This document shows, in pieces, positions 44,691 to 53,393 of a DNA stretch of 64,000 nucleotides; position 1 is the first letter of the stretch, and the number at the start of each line of letters is the position of its first letter. Location: contig JAQXJC010000031.1 in the NCBI GenBank assembly GCA_029008115.1, forward strand, positions 62,001-126,000, in the 5' to 3' direction. The position numbers were made by a program, and so were the translations under genes. This DNA is from Desulfovibrionaceae bacterium (GTDB taxonomy: Bacteria > Desulfobacterota > Desulfovibrionia > Desulfovibrionales > Desulfovibrionaceae). Below the pieces are notes generated by a model. The model searched no databases and had not been told where the DNA came from. It saw nothing but the letters and a program-made list of their open reading frames with translations.

Positions 44691-45476
44691 ATGAAAATCG
44701 GCATATTCGATTCCGGCATGGGGGGGCTTTCCGTGCTGCATTGTGCAAAAAAAATGCTGCCGGAAACACATTTTATTTTTTATGCTGACGAAGATCACGT
44801 CCCCTACGGGGAAAAAAGCCGGGAGGAGCTGCGGGGGTACATCACCCGCGCGCTGAACTACCTCGTCGAGCGCAGGGTCGACGCCATTGTCATTGCCTGC
44901 AATACGGCTACCAGCATCGCCACGCCCGAATTCCGCCAAAAATTCCCCGTGCCCATTGTCGGCATGGAGCCGGCCGTGAAGAAGGCTGTGGAACTGTACG
45001 GCACCGAACGGAGGCGCATCCTTGTGGCGGCAACGCCCGTGACGGTCAATGGGCCCAAGCTGCAAGCCCTGCTGGAACGGGTGGATGCGGAGCATGATGC
45101 CGATACGGTGGCGCTGCCCGGCCTGGTGCGTCTTGCCGAACGCGGCGACTTCTCTTCCGCGGCGGTGTCCTCCTATCTGCGGGATGCCCTGTCATCCTAT
45201 GACCTCGCCGCCTATGGTACGCTGGTGCTTGGCTGTACGCACTTCAATTACTTCAAGGAAAGCTTTAAAAAAATTTTCCCTTGCCCCATTCATTTTGTGG
45301 ATGGCAATCTGGGAACGGTGCAGCAGCTTAAACGAGTACTTCAGGTTGAAGATGCCACGCCTGCGCCAGACAGGCATTGCTGCGACTATGTATTTTCCGG
45401 CAGACCTGTCAGCAGGACCGCGCGGGAGCGCATCGCCGCATGCCTGCGGCAGCTTGATGCCGTGTTTCACCTGTAG
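44691..45476 (+). CDS. murI: Glutamate racemase
   Basis: MurI supplies D-glutamate for peptidoglycan. The 261-residue protein begins KIGIFDSGMGGLSVL. It keeps the two catalytic cysteines in IACNTAT near residue 68 and LGCTHFNY near residue 184, and the DEDHVPYGEKS loop. It is divergent from ppk1 and is followed by an M23 peptidase gene, so a cell-wall pair is present here. Confidence 0.95.
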   Translation: MKIGIFDSGMGGLSVLHCAKKMLPETHFIFYADEDHVPYGEKSREELRGYITRALNYLVERRVDAIVIACNTATSIATPEFRQKFPVPIVGMEPAVKKAVELYGTERRRILVAATPVTVNGPKLQALLERVDAEHDADTVALPGLVRLAERGDFSSAAVSSYLRDALSSYDLAAYGTLVLGCTHFNYFKESFKKIFPCPIHFVDGNLGTVQQLKRVLQVEDATPAPDRHCCDYVFSGRPVSRTARERIAACLRQLDAVFHL

Positions 45477-45556
45477 CTGTAGAACATAAGTGTAATACAT
45501 ACACAGTAACTATTTCAGCAATATTACGAACCGGTACACTTCAAAGGAAATCCGCC

Positions 45557-46948
45557 ATGCGCTCTACGCAGAACCGCAATACAAGGCGGCCGTCATCTGC
45601 GCCGCCCCCACGGCGCCTGCTGCCGCTGTTTACTGAAAAGACATTCTCCCGCATCAGCATCGGCGTTATTGCCCTGATCACGGCCTATGTACTGTTCGAA
45701 TTTTTCCATGATCTCATGGGGCCGGACATCCTGGTTTCACAGGCGGAGCATATTGCCGTGGATCGTCCGCCCCATCTGGAGCTGAAGGACAGGTCCGGCA
45801 TACGCGCATACGAAATTTCCGTCATCCAGAAGGGCAAGGAAACCTTCCGTGCAAAGAAACTCTACCGCAATCCGGAAGAACGGGTGGTGGTACAGCTGCC
45901 CTCAGCAGCCATTTCACACGGCAAGGCCACAGTGCTGGTCAGGGCCTCGGACGGTTCCGCCGGCAATTTTGGGGCGGGCAATACCCGTTCTGTGGAACTT
46001 CCTATCGATATTGATCAGGAGGCTCCCGGCATCCAGCTACTCAGCAGGTCTGCGCTGCGTATTCGGCAGGGGGGGACCGGGATGTTGCAGTATCGCGTGT
46101 CGGAGCCATGCCGGAAAACGGGCGTCATTGCCGGTGATCGCTGGCATCCTGCCACACAGCTGCATGACGGATCGTGGATTTGTTTCTTTGCCTTTCCCTA
46201 TGCCGCGGAGGTAAAAGCCTTTACTGTTGCCGTCTCCGCCACGGACATGGCCGGGAATACGGGAGAGCGCAGGGTAGCGGCCCTGCGCTATGCACGCACC
46301 TTCAAAGCCGATACTATTCCCCTCAGTGAAAAGTTTCTCCAGCAGGCAGAGGCAAAACTGCTGGAGCTGGCCCCGGATTGCAAGGGAAGCCTGCTGGAAC
46401 GCTATCTTTTCGTCAACAGAACGGTGCGTGCCGCCAATGTGCGTCAGCTGGAAGCCATCGGCAGGCGTTCCGACAGTGTGAAGTACTGGGAAGGCCCGTT
46501 TCTGCGCATGCCACGTTCGGCCGCGCGGGCCGGCTTTGGAGAACGCCGCACCTATCTGTTCTCTGGCAAGGCTGTGGATGAGCAGCGTCATCTGGGGCAG
46601 GACCTGGCATCGACCAGGCAGGCGGCTGTTCCCGCCGCCAATGCCGGCAGAGTGGCCTTTGTCGGTGAACTTGGCATTTATGGCCGGACTGCCGTCATTG
46701 ACCACGGTCTGGGAATCATGACACTGTATGCCCATCTTTCTTCCTGCACTGTCCGGGAAGGGGACATGGTGAAGAGGGGAGAGGCCATAGGCAAGACAGG
46801 AACGTCTGGTCTCGTCTTTGGCGACCATTTGCATTTCGGCGTGCTGGTGCATGGCGTCGAGGTTGCTCCCCAGGAATGGCTGGACCCCGCATGGATACGT
46901 GACAATGTGGAGACACGGATTGTAGTGCCAGAGCAGCGGGAGATGTGA
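45557..46948 (+). CDS. M23 family metallopeptidase (LytM domain), membrane-anchored
   Basis: This is a probable peptidoglycan endopeptidase, or an activator of one, with 463 residues. One N-terminal membrane helix (SIGVIALITAYVLFEFF) anchors it, and the rest should be periplasmic. The LytM domain near the C-terminus keeps the zinc residues: HLGQDL, then TLYAHLSS and GDHLHFGV. The middle 250 residues form beta-strand-rich domains without a recognised name. The intact zinc motif suggests real hydrolase activity rather than an inactive regulator. It follows murI by 80 bases. Confidence 0.88.
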   Translation: MRSTQNRNTRRPSSAPPPRRLLPLFTEKTFSRISIGVIALITAYVLFEFFHDLMGPDILVSQAEHIAVDRPPHLELKDRSGIRAYEISVIQKGKETFRAKKLYRNPEERVVVQLPSAAISHGKATVLVRASDGSAGNFGAGNTRSVELPIDIDQEAPGIQLLSRSALRIRQGGTGMLQYRVSEPCRKTGVIAGDRWHPATQLHDGSWICFFAFPYAAEVKAFTVAVSATDMAGNTGERRVAALRYARTFKADTIPLSEKFLQQAEAKLLELAPDCKGSLLERYLFVNRTVRAANVRQLEAIGRRSDSVKYWEGPFLRMPRSAARAGFGERRTYLFSGKAVDEQRHLGQDLASTRQAAVPAANAGRVAFVGELGIYGRTAVIDHGLGIMTLYAHLSSCTVREGDMVKRGEAIGKTGTSGLVFGDHLHFGVLVHGVEVAPQEWLDPAWIRDNVETRIVVPEQREM

Positions 46949-47006
46949 GGCCTCTGTTTTTAGGATGGTTATAAAAGTTAACATAATTATCATTATGGGC
47001 TATTTT

Positions 47007-47056
47007 AATAAAAAACCGACAGGCCACGGGAGTACTTGAATTCCCGTGGCCTGTCG
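47007..47056 (-). terminator. Strong terminator after the PPK2-type gene
   Basis: A perfect 15-bp stem (47017-47031 with 47042-47056; arms contain ACAGGCCACGGG) is followed on the minus strand by a run of T residues. It lies about 70 bases past the PPK2-type stop, between convergent genes. Confidence 0.92.
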
Positions 47057-47124
47057 CCGTATACGCAGTCTCCTGCCTGTGTCACCTGTCATGCTGACAT
47101 CGGAACAGGCACCTGAAGAACCGT

Positions 47125-48639
47125 TTACTTTTTCTTGTTTGCCAGCGCTGTCCGCAAGGCCTCGCGCACGGCGCGCAGAACTGCCAGCCGGGCAAACTTC
47201 TTGTCTTCGCCGGCAATCACATGCCAGGGCGCATATTCGGTGCTGGTGCGCAGGAACATCTCATCCGCCGCCTGCACATAGGCGTCCCATTTTTCCCGGT
47301 TCCGCCAGTCTTCCGGCGTAATCTTGTAACGCTTCCAGGGCGTTGCCTCCCGCTCCCTGAATCGTCTCAGCTGTTCCTCGGGAGAAATATGCAGCCAGAA
47401 TTTCAGCAGGATGTTGTTGTTTGCCGTAAGCTGCTCTTCAAAAAGATTGATTTCCGAATAGGCGCGGCTCCAGTCCTCACGCGGCGTCAGATTTTCCACC
47501 CGTTCCACCAGAACCCGCCCGTACCATGAGCGGTCATATACCGTCATGAAGCCGGCACGGGGCAAATGCCGCCAGAAACGCCACAGATAATGATGGGCCA
47601 GCTCTTCATCCGAAGGTGCGCTGACAGGAATGACGCGGCTGATGCGTGAATCCACGCCGGCAAGGACGCGCCGGATCGCCCCACCCTTGCCCGAGGCATC
47701 CCAGCCTTCAAAGACCAGCGTTGTGGAAATTCCCCGCTTGAAGGCCTTGAAGGAAAGAGTGCGGATGTCATGCTGCAAGGATGCCAGTTCCCGCTTGTAT
47801 GTGGCGGGATCGGCCTTGCTGCTCAGGTCAATGCCGTTCAGCGAAGGAATAATGCCCGCCGTTCCCAGGCCGGCCGACGTTTCTTCCGGCAAGGCGGCAT
47901 TGGAGGCTTCCGCGCATTGCCGCTTTGCCGCGCGCGCCGCCACGGCACGGTTCACGGCGCTGATGATGGCTTCTGCCACCATCAGATCGCGCTGACGTGC
48001 ATCCGTCGCATCAATAATCGTCCAAGGGGCAAAGGGCCTGTCCGTCAGGGTAATGGCCTTGGATGCCGCACTCAACATGCCAGAATAATTTACAGAAACC
48101 TTCTTGTCATAGGGAGTGAAATGGAGCAGCTCCTTGTGCTTCAGCCGCTTTTTCAGCCGTTCATCATGTGTTTTTTCATCAAGATGCAGCCAGAATTTGA
48201 CCAGAACCATTCCGGAATCCGCAAGGCACATTTCCAGTTCGCGGCACTGGTGCATGCGGGAATTGAATTCGTGTCCGGATACTTCATCGCAGCAGTAGGC
48301 GCGAAGCGGTTCAGCGTACCAGCCGCCGAAAAAGACGGCGGTCTCCCCTGCCGCCGGCAGGCAGCGCCAGAAACGCCAGTCCCGGGGGCGCGCCTTTTCC
48401 TCATCGCTTTCCCGCCAGAACACATGGTTCTGCAAATGCTTGCTGTCCATCCATTCGGAAAGACGATTGACAACACTGCCCCGCCCTGCGCCATTCACAC
48501 CGGCAACAGTAATCAGCAGAGGGATGCGGTGCTCAATGCACAGCCGCTGCGCTTCGAACAGCTTCACCCGCAGCCGCGGTGCTTCCTCCGCATATTTCTT
48601 TTCAGAGCAGCGTTCATTCATGGTCACGGTTTCAAACAT
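47125..48639 (-). CDS. Two-domain PPK2-type enzyme (polyphosphate:AMP phosphotransferase-like)
   Basis: This enzyme class moves phosphate from polyphosphate to AMP or other nucleotides. The 504-residue protein consists of two PPK2 domains in tandem, as in polyphosphate:AMP phosphotransferase. The C-terminal domain keeps Walker A EGWDASGKGGAIRR and the lid segments (WRFWRHLPRAG, YDRSWYGRVLVERVE). The N-terminal copy has a changed loop (GVNGAGRGSVVNR), which suggests it is structural. The nucleotide specificity is inferred from the two-domain layout. ppk1 lies 2.7 kb away. Confidence 0.87.
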   Translation of the reverse strand: MFETVTMNERCSEKKYAEEAPRLRVKLFEAQRLCIEHRIPLLITVAGVNGAGRGSVVNRLSEWMDSKHLQNHVFWRESDEEKARPRDWRFWRCLPAAGETAVFFGGWYAEPLRAYCCDEVSGHEFNSRMHQCRELEMCLADSGMVLVKFWLHLDEKTHDERLKKRLKHKELLHFTPYDKKVSVNYSGMLSAASKAITLTDRPFAPWTIIDATDARQRDLMVAEAIISAVNRAVAARAAKRQCAEASNAALPEETSAGLGTAGIIPSLNGIDLSSKADPATYKRELASLQHDIRTLSFKAFKRGISTTLVFEGWDASGKGGAIRRVLAGVDSRISRVIPVSAPSDEELAHHYLWRFWRHLPRAGFMTVYDRSWYGRVLVERVENLTPREDWSRAYSEINLFEEQLTANNNILLKFWLHISPEEQLRRFREREATPWKRYKITPEDWRNREKWDAYVQAADEMFLRTSTEYAPWHVIAGEDKKFARLAVLRAVREALRTALANKKK

Positions 48640-48808
48640 GGAAAGGCTCCCTTGTCATGTGCGCATGCCGGCAGGCATTTATGTACGGTTCCTGAGCAAT
48701 GCAGGCGAAAACAGGAGTGCGCGCCCCCTGCCCTTCCTGTATTGCGGCTGAATGCCTGATGGTACTGCATCCCCGCTCAAAAGTGAAGCGGCATCTCTCA
48801 GGCTCGTG

Positions 48809-49192
48809 TCACGGCAAAGGCTGCATGGAGCAGTTGACGGTATGACCGCGCTGCCGCAGCAGGCCGCTGCCCCAGGCATACATGGATTCCAGCACGGGGC
48901 GGATGCTCCGGCCCAGGGGAGTCAGCGCATATTCCACCCGCGGAGGAACCACGGGAAAGACCGTCCGCGCCACCATGCCGTCACGTTCCAGTTCCCGCAG
49001 CTGCTGTGTCAGCATCTTGGGCGTTGCTGCCGGCACTGCCCGGCGCAGCTGAGAAAAACGCAGCGTTCCTCCCAGCAGCTTCCAGACGATAAGCGCCTTG
49101 TATTTGCCGCCAATAAGCCCGAGCGTGGCGGCCACAGGACAATGTTCCTCCTCCGGGCGACGTTCCGGAGAGGCTGCATGTGTTGCGGTCAT
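48809..49192 (-). CDS. HxlR-family transcriptional regulator
   Basis: This is a winged-helix regulator of 127 residues. The HxlR signature is clear: HCPVAATLGLIGGKYKALIVWKLLGG, RFSQLRRAV, KMLTQQLRELERDGMV and VEYALTPLGRSI. The N-terminal cysteine in HCPVA is the position used as a redox or electrophile sensor in some relatives. The gene is divergent from the copper ATPase gene across 126 bases, so it may control copA, its own gene, or both. Copper control by HxlR proteins is not a classical pairing. Confidence 0.9.
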   Translation of the reverse strand: MTATHAASPERRPEEEHCPVAATLGLIGGKYKALIVWKLLGGTLRFSQLRRAVPAATPKMLTQQLRELERDGMVARTVFPVVPPRVEYALTPLGRSIRPVLESMYAWGSGLLRQRGHTVNCSMQPLP

Positions 49193-49197
49193 ATCAT

Positions 49198-49238
49198 AGT
49201 ACCCCTGAAGATACTGGGTGAGAAAAAAGTACGTACTT
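49198..49238. promoter_or_regulatory. Candidate HxlR operators in the copA intergenic region
   Basis: AGTA (49198-49201) and TACT (49212-49215) are separated by ten bases. AAGTACGTACTT (49227-49238) is a perfect 12-bp palindrome. The palindrome overlaps the first two bases of the copA -35 element, so a bound regulator would block the promoter. The similarity to AGTA/TACT-type sites of HxlR relatives is an inference. Confidence 0.4.
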
Positions 49239-49264
49239 GCCGAATACAATGTGGTAGCTATACA
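49237..49264 (+). promoter_or_regulatory. Candidate sigma-70 promoter of copA
   Basis: TTGCCG (49237-49242) and TATACA (49259-49264) are spaced by 16 bases, about 55 bases before the copA start codon. Confidence 0.5.
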
Positions 49265-49318
49265 AGGCAAATGGAACCTGTGCAAACAAATATGCCGCAT
49301 CCGCGCGGAAGGACTCTT

Positions 49319-51844
49319 ATGAAACAGGAACTCTTTACACTTACCGGCATGAGCTGCTCTGCCTGCGCGGCGCGCGTGCACAAGGCTGTCTCTGAAGTTG
49401 CCGGCGTGCAGGATGTCAGCGTCAACCTGCTGAAAAACAGCATGATCGTCCATTTTGAAGAAAGGGCAATTTCCGCGGAAGCCATTGTGCAGGCCGTGGC
49501 ACGCGCCGGCTATGGCGCGACCCGGTGCGCTGCTGCGGCATCCGGAAAGCCTCCCCTGCCCTCCTCCGGCGACGGAGAAGCCGGCATGCTGCTCCGCCGG
49601 TTCATTTCTTCTCTGGGATTCACCCTCTGCCTGTGCTATGTCGCTTCGGGGAATATGCTTGGTCTTCCCCTGCCCGCCTGCTTGTCGGGCAGGGAGCATC
49701 TGCTGCCACTGGCCCTCACGCAGCTTCTGCTGACCCTGCCGGTCATGATTATTAACGGTCGCCTGTATCGCAACGGTGTGCACGCGCTGCGCACCGGCGC
49801 CCCGAACATGGACTCCCTCATCGCCCTCGGCTCGGGCGCGGCGCTTTTTTCCGGAATCTACGCCCTGTATGGCATGGCCTTCGCCCTGGGGGCCCACGAT
49901 GCTGTCTCCGCAGCACAATTGGGACAGCATCTCTATTTCGAATCCGCGGCTATGATTCCCACCCTCATCACGCTGGGCAAGTTTTTTGAAGCCAGGGCCA
50001 AGGGAAAAACTTCCGATGCCCTCGCCCGTCTGGCAGCGCTGGCGCCACAAACAGCGACCGTTCGTCGTGATGGCAAGGAAGACATCATCCCGAGAGAGGA
50101 TGTCCGCACGGGCGATCTGGTGGTCGTCAGGGCTGGTGAATCCCTGCCTGTAGACGGCGTTGTGCTGGAAGGACGTGGCCTGCTGGATGAATCGTCACTG
50201 ACGGGCGAAAGCATGCCGCAGGAAAAAACAGCGGGCAGCCATGTTACCGGGGCCACCATCAATACTGCCGGATATTTCGTCATGCGGGCCACGCGGGTGG
50301 GCAAGGACACGACGCTGGCGCAGATTATCGCACTGGTGGATGAGGCCACTTCGACAAAAGCGCCCATTGCCCGTCTGGCAGACACCATCAGCGGCATCTT
50401 CGTACCAACGGTTATTCTCATTGCCGTGGGTACTGCGGCCTGCTGGCTGCTGCTGGGCAGGACGCCGGCATTCGCCCTTGAAATGGCCATTTCCGTGCTT
50501 GTCATCTCCTGTCCGTGCGCCCTGGGGCTGGCGACACCTACGGCTATCATGGTGGGCGCGGGACGCGGCGCAGCTTTCGGCATTCTGTTCAAATCAGCCT
50601 CGGCCATGGAGAACGCCGGCCGCATCGAGACCGTAGTGCTGGACAAGACAGGCACAGTGACCGCCGGACAGCCTGTAGTGACAGACATACTGCCCGCCGC
50701 CGGCATATCGCCGGAGGCGCTGCTGCGCGTGGCGGCCTCGCTGGAACAGCGTTCGGAACATCCGCTGGCAGCCGCCATCATGAAAGCGGCCGCCCTGCAC
50801 GACATATCGTCAGAACATGTGGAGCAGTTCTTTCAGATTCCCGGCGCCGGCATAGGCGGCATGCTGCATGGCGAGCGTATCATTGCGGGCAATGCCGCCC
50901 TGCTGCACGCGGAAGGGGTGGAAAATACGCTGGAACAAACGGGAATCCAGCTGGCGGAAGCGGGAAAAACCGCTCTTTACTGCGCGCGCAACGGTATTCT
51001 GCTCGGTGTGCTGGCTGTGTCCGATCCTGTGCGGGAGGACAGTGCGCAGGCTGTGGCCACATTGCAGAGCATGGGGCTGGATGTTCTTATGCTTACCGGC
51101 GATACGGCACGTACTGCGGAGGCGGTACGGCGGCAGACAGGGATTGATCGTGTGATTGCCGACGTGCTGCCGCAGGACAAGGAACGCGAAATCCGGAAGT
51201 TGCAGGAGGCAGGACAGCACGTGGCCATGATTGGCGACGGCATCAACGATGCCCCCGCCCTCGCCCGTGCCGACGCAGGCATTGCCATCGGCACGGGGAC
51301 GGATATTGCCGTGGAATCCGCCGATCTTGTCCTCATGAAAAGCAGCCTGCTGGATGCCGCAACCGCCATGCAGCTCAGCCGGGCGGTCCTGCGCACCATC
51401 CGTCAGAATCTGTTCTGGGCATTCTTTTATAACAGTGTCGGTATTCCCGTGGCTGCGGGTATGTTTTCCTCCTGGGGAATACAGTTGAGTCCCGCCATTG
51501 CAGCGGCGGCCATGAGCTTCAGCTCATTCAGTGTCGTCTCCAACGCCCTTCGGCTGCGGTTGTTTGTGCCGCGGCACACGGGCGACACTGTCCGGCACAG
51601 GCAACACGATGAAATCGCAACAAGGAGCCAACCCATGAAGAAAATTATCTCTATTCAGGGCATGAACTGCGGACACTGCACAAGCTCTGTGGAAAAAGCC
51701 TTGCGCGCCCTGGACGGCGTCAGGAATGCCACTGCTGATCTGCTGAAAAAACAAGCTGTTGTGGAGCTGGAACACGACATGGACAACTCCATACTGGAAA
51801 AAGCCGTTGTTGATGCCGGCTTTACCGTCACAGGCATCCGCTAG
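49319..51844 (+). CDS. copA: Copper-exporting P1B-type ATPase fused to C-terminal CopZ-like domain
   Basis: CopA pumps Cu(I) out of the cytoplasm. The 841-residue protein has an N-terminal heavy-metal domain (GMSCSACAARV), eight expected membrane helices and the copper-type motif SCPCALGLATP near residue 398. The phosphorylated aspartate is in DKTGTVTAGQP near residue 440, and the hinge is GDGINDAPALA. After the last helix pair a linker of about 30 residues leads to a second heavy-metal domain at residues 773-841 (ISIQGMNCGHCTSSVEKAL). That end is the size of a free CopZ chaperone and has its own ribosome site. AAGGA lies before the ATG at 49319. Confidence 0.93.
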   Translation: MKQELFTLTGMSCSACAARVHKAVSEVAGVQDVSVNLLKNSMIVHFEERAISAEAIVQAVARAGYGATRCAAAASGKPPLPSSGDGEAGMLLRRFISSLGFTLCLCYVASGNMLGLPLPACLSGREHLLPLALTQLLLTLPVMIINGRLYRNGVHALRTGAPNMDSLIALGSGAALFSGIYALYGMAFALGAHDAVSAAQLGQHLYFESAAMIPTLITLGKFFEARAKGKTSDALARLAALAPQTATVRRDGKEDIIPREDVRTGDLVVVRAGESLPVDGVVLEGRGLLDESSLTGESMPQEKTAGSHVTGATINTAGYFVMRATRVGKDTTLAQIIALVDEATSTKAPIARLADTISGIFVPTVILIAVGTAACWLLLGRTPAFALEMAISVLVISCPCALGLATPTAIMVGAGRGAAFGILFKSASAMENAGRIETVVLDKTGTVTAGQPVVTDILPAAGISPEALLRVAASLEQRSEHPLAAAIMKAAALHDISSEHVEQFFQIPGAGIGGMLHGERIIAGNAALLHAEGVENTLEQTGIQLAEAGKTALYCARNGILLGVLAVSDPVREDSAQAVATLQSMGLDVLMLTGDTARTAEAVRRQTGIDRVIADVLPQDKEREIRKLQEAGQHVAMIGDGINDAPALARADAGIAIGTGTDIAVESADLVLMKSSLLDAATAMQLSRAVLRTIRQNLFWAFFYNSVGIPVAAGMFSSWGIQLSPAIAAAAMSFSSFSVVSNALRLRLFVPRHTGDTVRHRQHDEIATRSQPMKKIISIQGMNCGHCTSSVEKALRALDGVRNATADLLKKQAVVELEHDMDNSILEKAVVDAGFTVTGIR
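51622..51844 (+). other. Internal ribosome binding site and start for a free CopZ-like chaperone
   Basis: Inside copA, AAGGAG (51622-51627) lies seven bases before an in-frame ATG at 51635. Translation from there would give a 69-residue protein starting MKKIISIQGMNCGHC, the normal size and sequence style of the copper chaperone CopZ. The same codons also end the ATPase. Production of the short form is inference. Confidence 0.55.
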
Positions 51845-52097
51845 CGTCACGGCCGCGTCGGAATACCTGGCGCGGCCCCACATCCATGCCCCTGTGCAGA
51901 ATCCGCTGCCAGAGAGAAGGACCGCACGGAATACCCTGTGTTCATTGGTATATCCCCCCAGATTACGTGAGCGCATGATCGCACATTCACGGTACAGTAT
52001 TACCTTGCCCGCGCCACGCGGCAGAGATACCGCCGTTCTGAAGCGTGCGCAGGCAATAGTGTCTGTGTACGCGCGAGAATACAGAGCAGGCACTTCG

Positions 52098-52124
52098 CTC
52101 CTCCTCCTCCTCCTCCTCCTCCTC
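52098..52124 (+). repeat. Trinucleotide microsatellite, (CTC)9
   Basis: Nine perfect CTC units end directly at the left arm of the terminator stem at 52125. The tract is not in a recognised gene. Confidence 0.9.
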
Positions 52125-52167
52125 GGGGAAAAGCTATAAATACGGATAGCTTTCCCCCTATATTTTT
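52125..52167 (+). terminator. Probable terminator downstream of copA
   Basis: GGGGAAAAGCTAT (52125-52137) pairs with ATAGCTTTCCCC (52146-52157), with a one-base bulge, and TATATTTTTGG follows. It lies about 280 bases past the copA stop. Confidence 0.65.
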
Positions 52168-52466
52168 GGGCATGGCATACGGCGTATTCACAGCACAAAT
52201 TTTATAATAATATCAATAGGTTTTACTGCGAAGAGCAAAAATTGGACCTACTTTCTGTAGGGATGTGAAAGTGTTAGTTTTTGAAAAGTTTTGTGTAGTT
52301 ATATGTTTGCTGTATAGGAAAAGTATAACTACAAAATATTTATGTAAACTTTATTATCAAAAACAGGCCAGAACGCCTTCCCCAGAGACTTCATGTCCAC
52401 GTCGAAAAAATTTGCAATTCCCCTAGCATAAGAATACCGTGGTCAAAATATTTCTCCGGAGCACGT

Positions 52467-53393
52467 GTGAACAGTCCATCCTCTCCTGCTCGCCAGGATT
52501 CTGGCCATGCCCTTCAAAAAACACTCTCCCCTGCTGCCGATACCAGCATTCGCCTGAACAAGGCGCTGGCCAATGCCGGTATCTGTTCACGTCGCAAGGC
52601 TGATGAACTTATTTTGCAGGGGCGTGTCACCATCAATGGCGAAGTCGCTGCCGATCTCGGCATCAGGATACGGCCCGGACGCGATATCATCGCCGTAGAT
52701 GGGAAGCCCGTCGCCGGAGCGGAAGAACGCATCTATCTCATGATGCACAAGCCAGTGCGCACAGTCTGCACAGTCCGCGACCCCGAAGGGCGCACCACGG
52801 TCATGGATATGCTGCCGGAACAGTGGCAAAAGTTCCGGCTCTACCCTGTGGGCCGGCTGGACTTCTTTTCTGAAGGGCTGCTGCTGCTGACTAATGATGG
52901 CGAGTTCGCGCAACGGCTGGCACATCCCAGGCATCATTTGCCCAAGGTCTACCACGTGCGCCTGCGGGAAAAAGCCAGTCAGGCACAGCTGGATAGTATG
53001 CGGCGCGGCATGACGCTACAGGAAGGCGACGTTCTTGCGCCCGTGGAGGTGGAGTTTCTCCCATGGCAGGGGGAAGGCTGCCTGCTGCAAATGACGCTGC
53101 ATCAGGGGCTGAACAGGCAGATTCGCCGCATGTGCCGTGACCTGCGGCTTACGGTGCTGCGGCTCATGCGCGTGGCGCAGGGCCCCTTGCGGCTGGGAGA
53201 TCTGCGGCGAGGTGCGGTGCGGGAGCTGAGCCCGCAGGAAGTGAGGATGCTGCGTGAGGCCGCCTGCCCTGACCTTGTTCCCCCTGTCCGCGCAGATGTA
53301 AAAAAACGCGCGACAACGGTCGGAAAGATGCCGCCGCGTCAAAAAAAGGAATACAGAGCCAGGGCAGCCAATACGGCGCCCAAGGTCAGATAG
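52467..53393 (+). CDS. rluB: 23S rRNA pseudouridine synthase, RluB/RsuA family
   Basis: This enzyme converts a uridine of ribosomal RNA to pseudouridine. The 308-residue protein has an S4 RNA-binding domain (RLNKALANAGICSRRKADELI). The catalytic core has its aspartate in YPVGRLDFFSEGLLLLTND near residue 131, and HQGLNRQIRRM follows. A basic tail of about 45 residues ends the chain. GTG at 52467 is taken as the start, since it gives the usual family N-terminus after CGGAG. The last 55 bases overlap the convergent PTS IIC gene. RluB versus RluE or RsuA specificity is inferred. Confidence 0.9.
   Translation: MNSPSSPARQDSGHALQKTLSPAADTSIRLNKALANAGICSRRKADELILQGRVTINGEVAADLGIRIRPGRDIIAVDGKPVAGAEERIYLMMHKPVRTVCTVRDPEGRTTVMDMLPEQWQKFRLYPVGRLDFFSEGLLLLTNDGEFAQRLAHPRHHLPKVYHVRLREKASQAQLDSMRRGMTLQEGDVLAPVEVEFLPWQGEGCLLQMTLHQGLNRQIRRMCRDLRLTVLRLMRVAQGPLRLGDLRRGAVRELSPQEVRMLREAACPDLVPPVRADVKKRATTVGKMPPRQKKEYRARAANTAPKVR

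Larger units (their letters stand above)
51845..52466. other. Intergenic region between copA and rluB
   Basis: These 622 bases have no supported gene. They contain a 7-bp stem without T-run at 51851-51877, the (CTC)9 tract at 52098-52124 and a terminator at 52125-52167. An AT-rich stretch follows at about 52170-52440, with hairpins at 52295-52332 (GTAGTTATA with TATAACTAC) and near 52244 (CCTAC with GTAGG). The AT-rich part probably contains the rluB promoter, or is a remnant of foreign DNA. Confidence 0.55.

Noticed and set aside
47125-48639. Reading the N-terminal PPK2 domain as a separate gene
   Set aside because: The two domains are in one uninterrupted frame, and the two-domain layout is known for this enzyme class.
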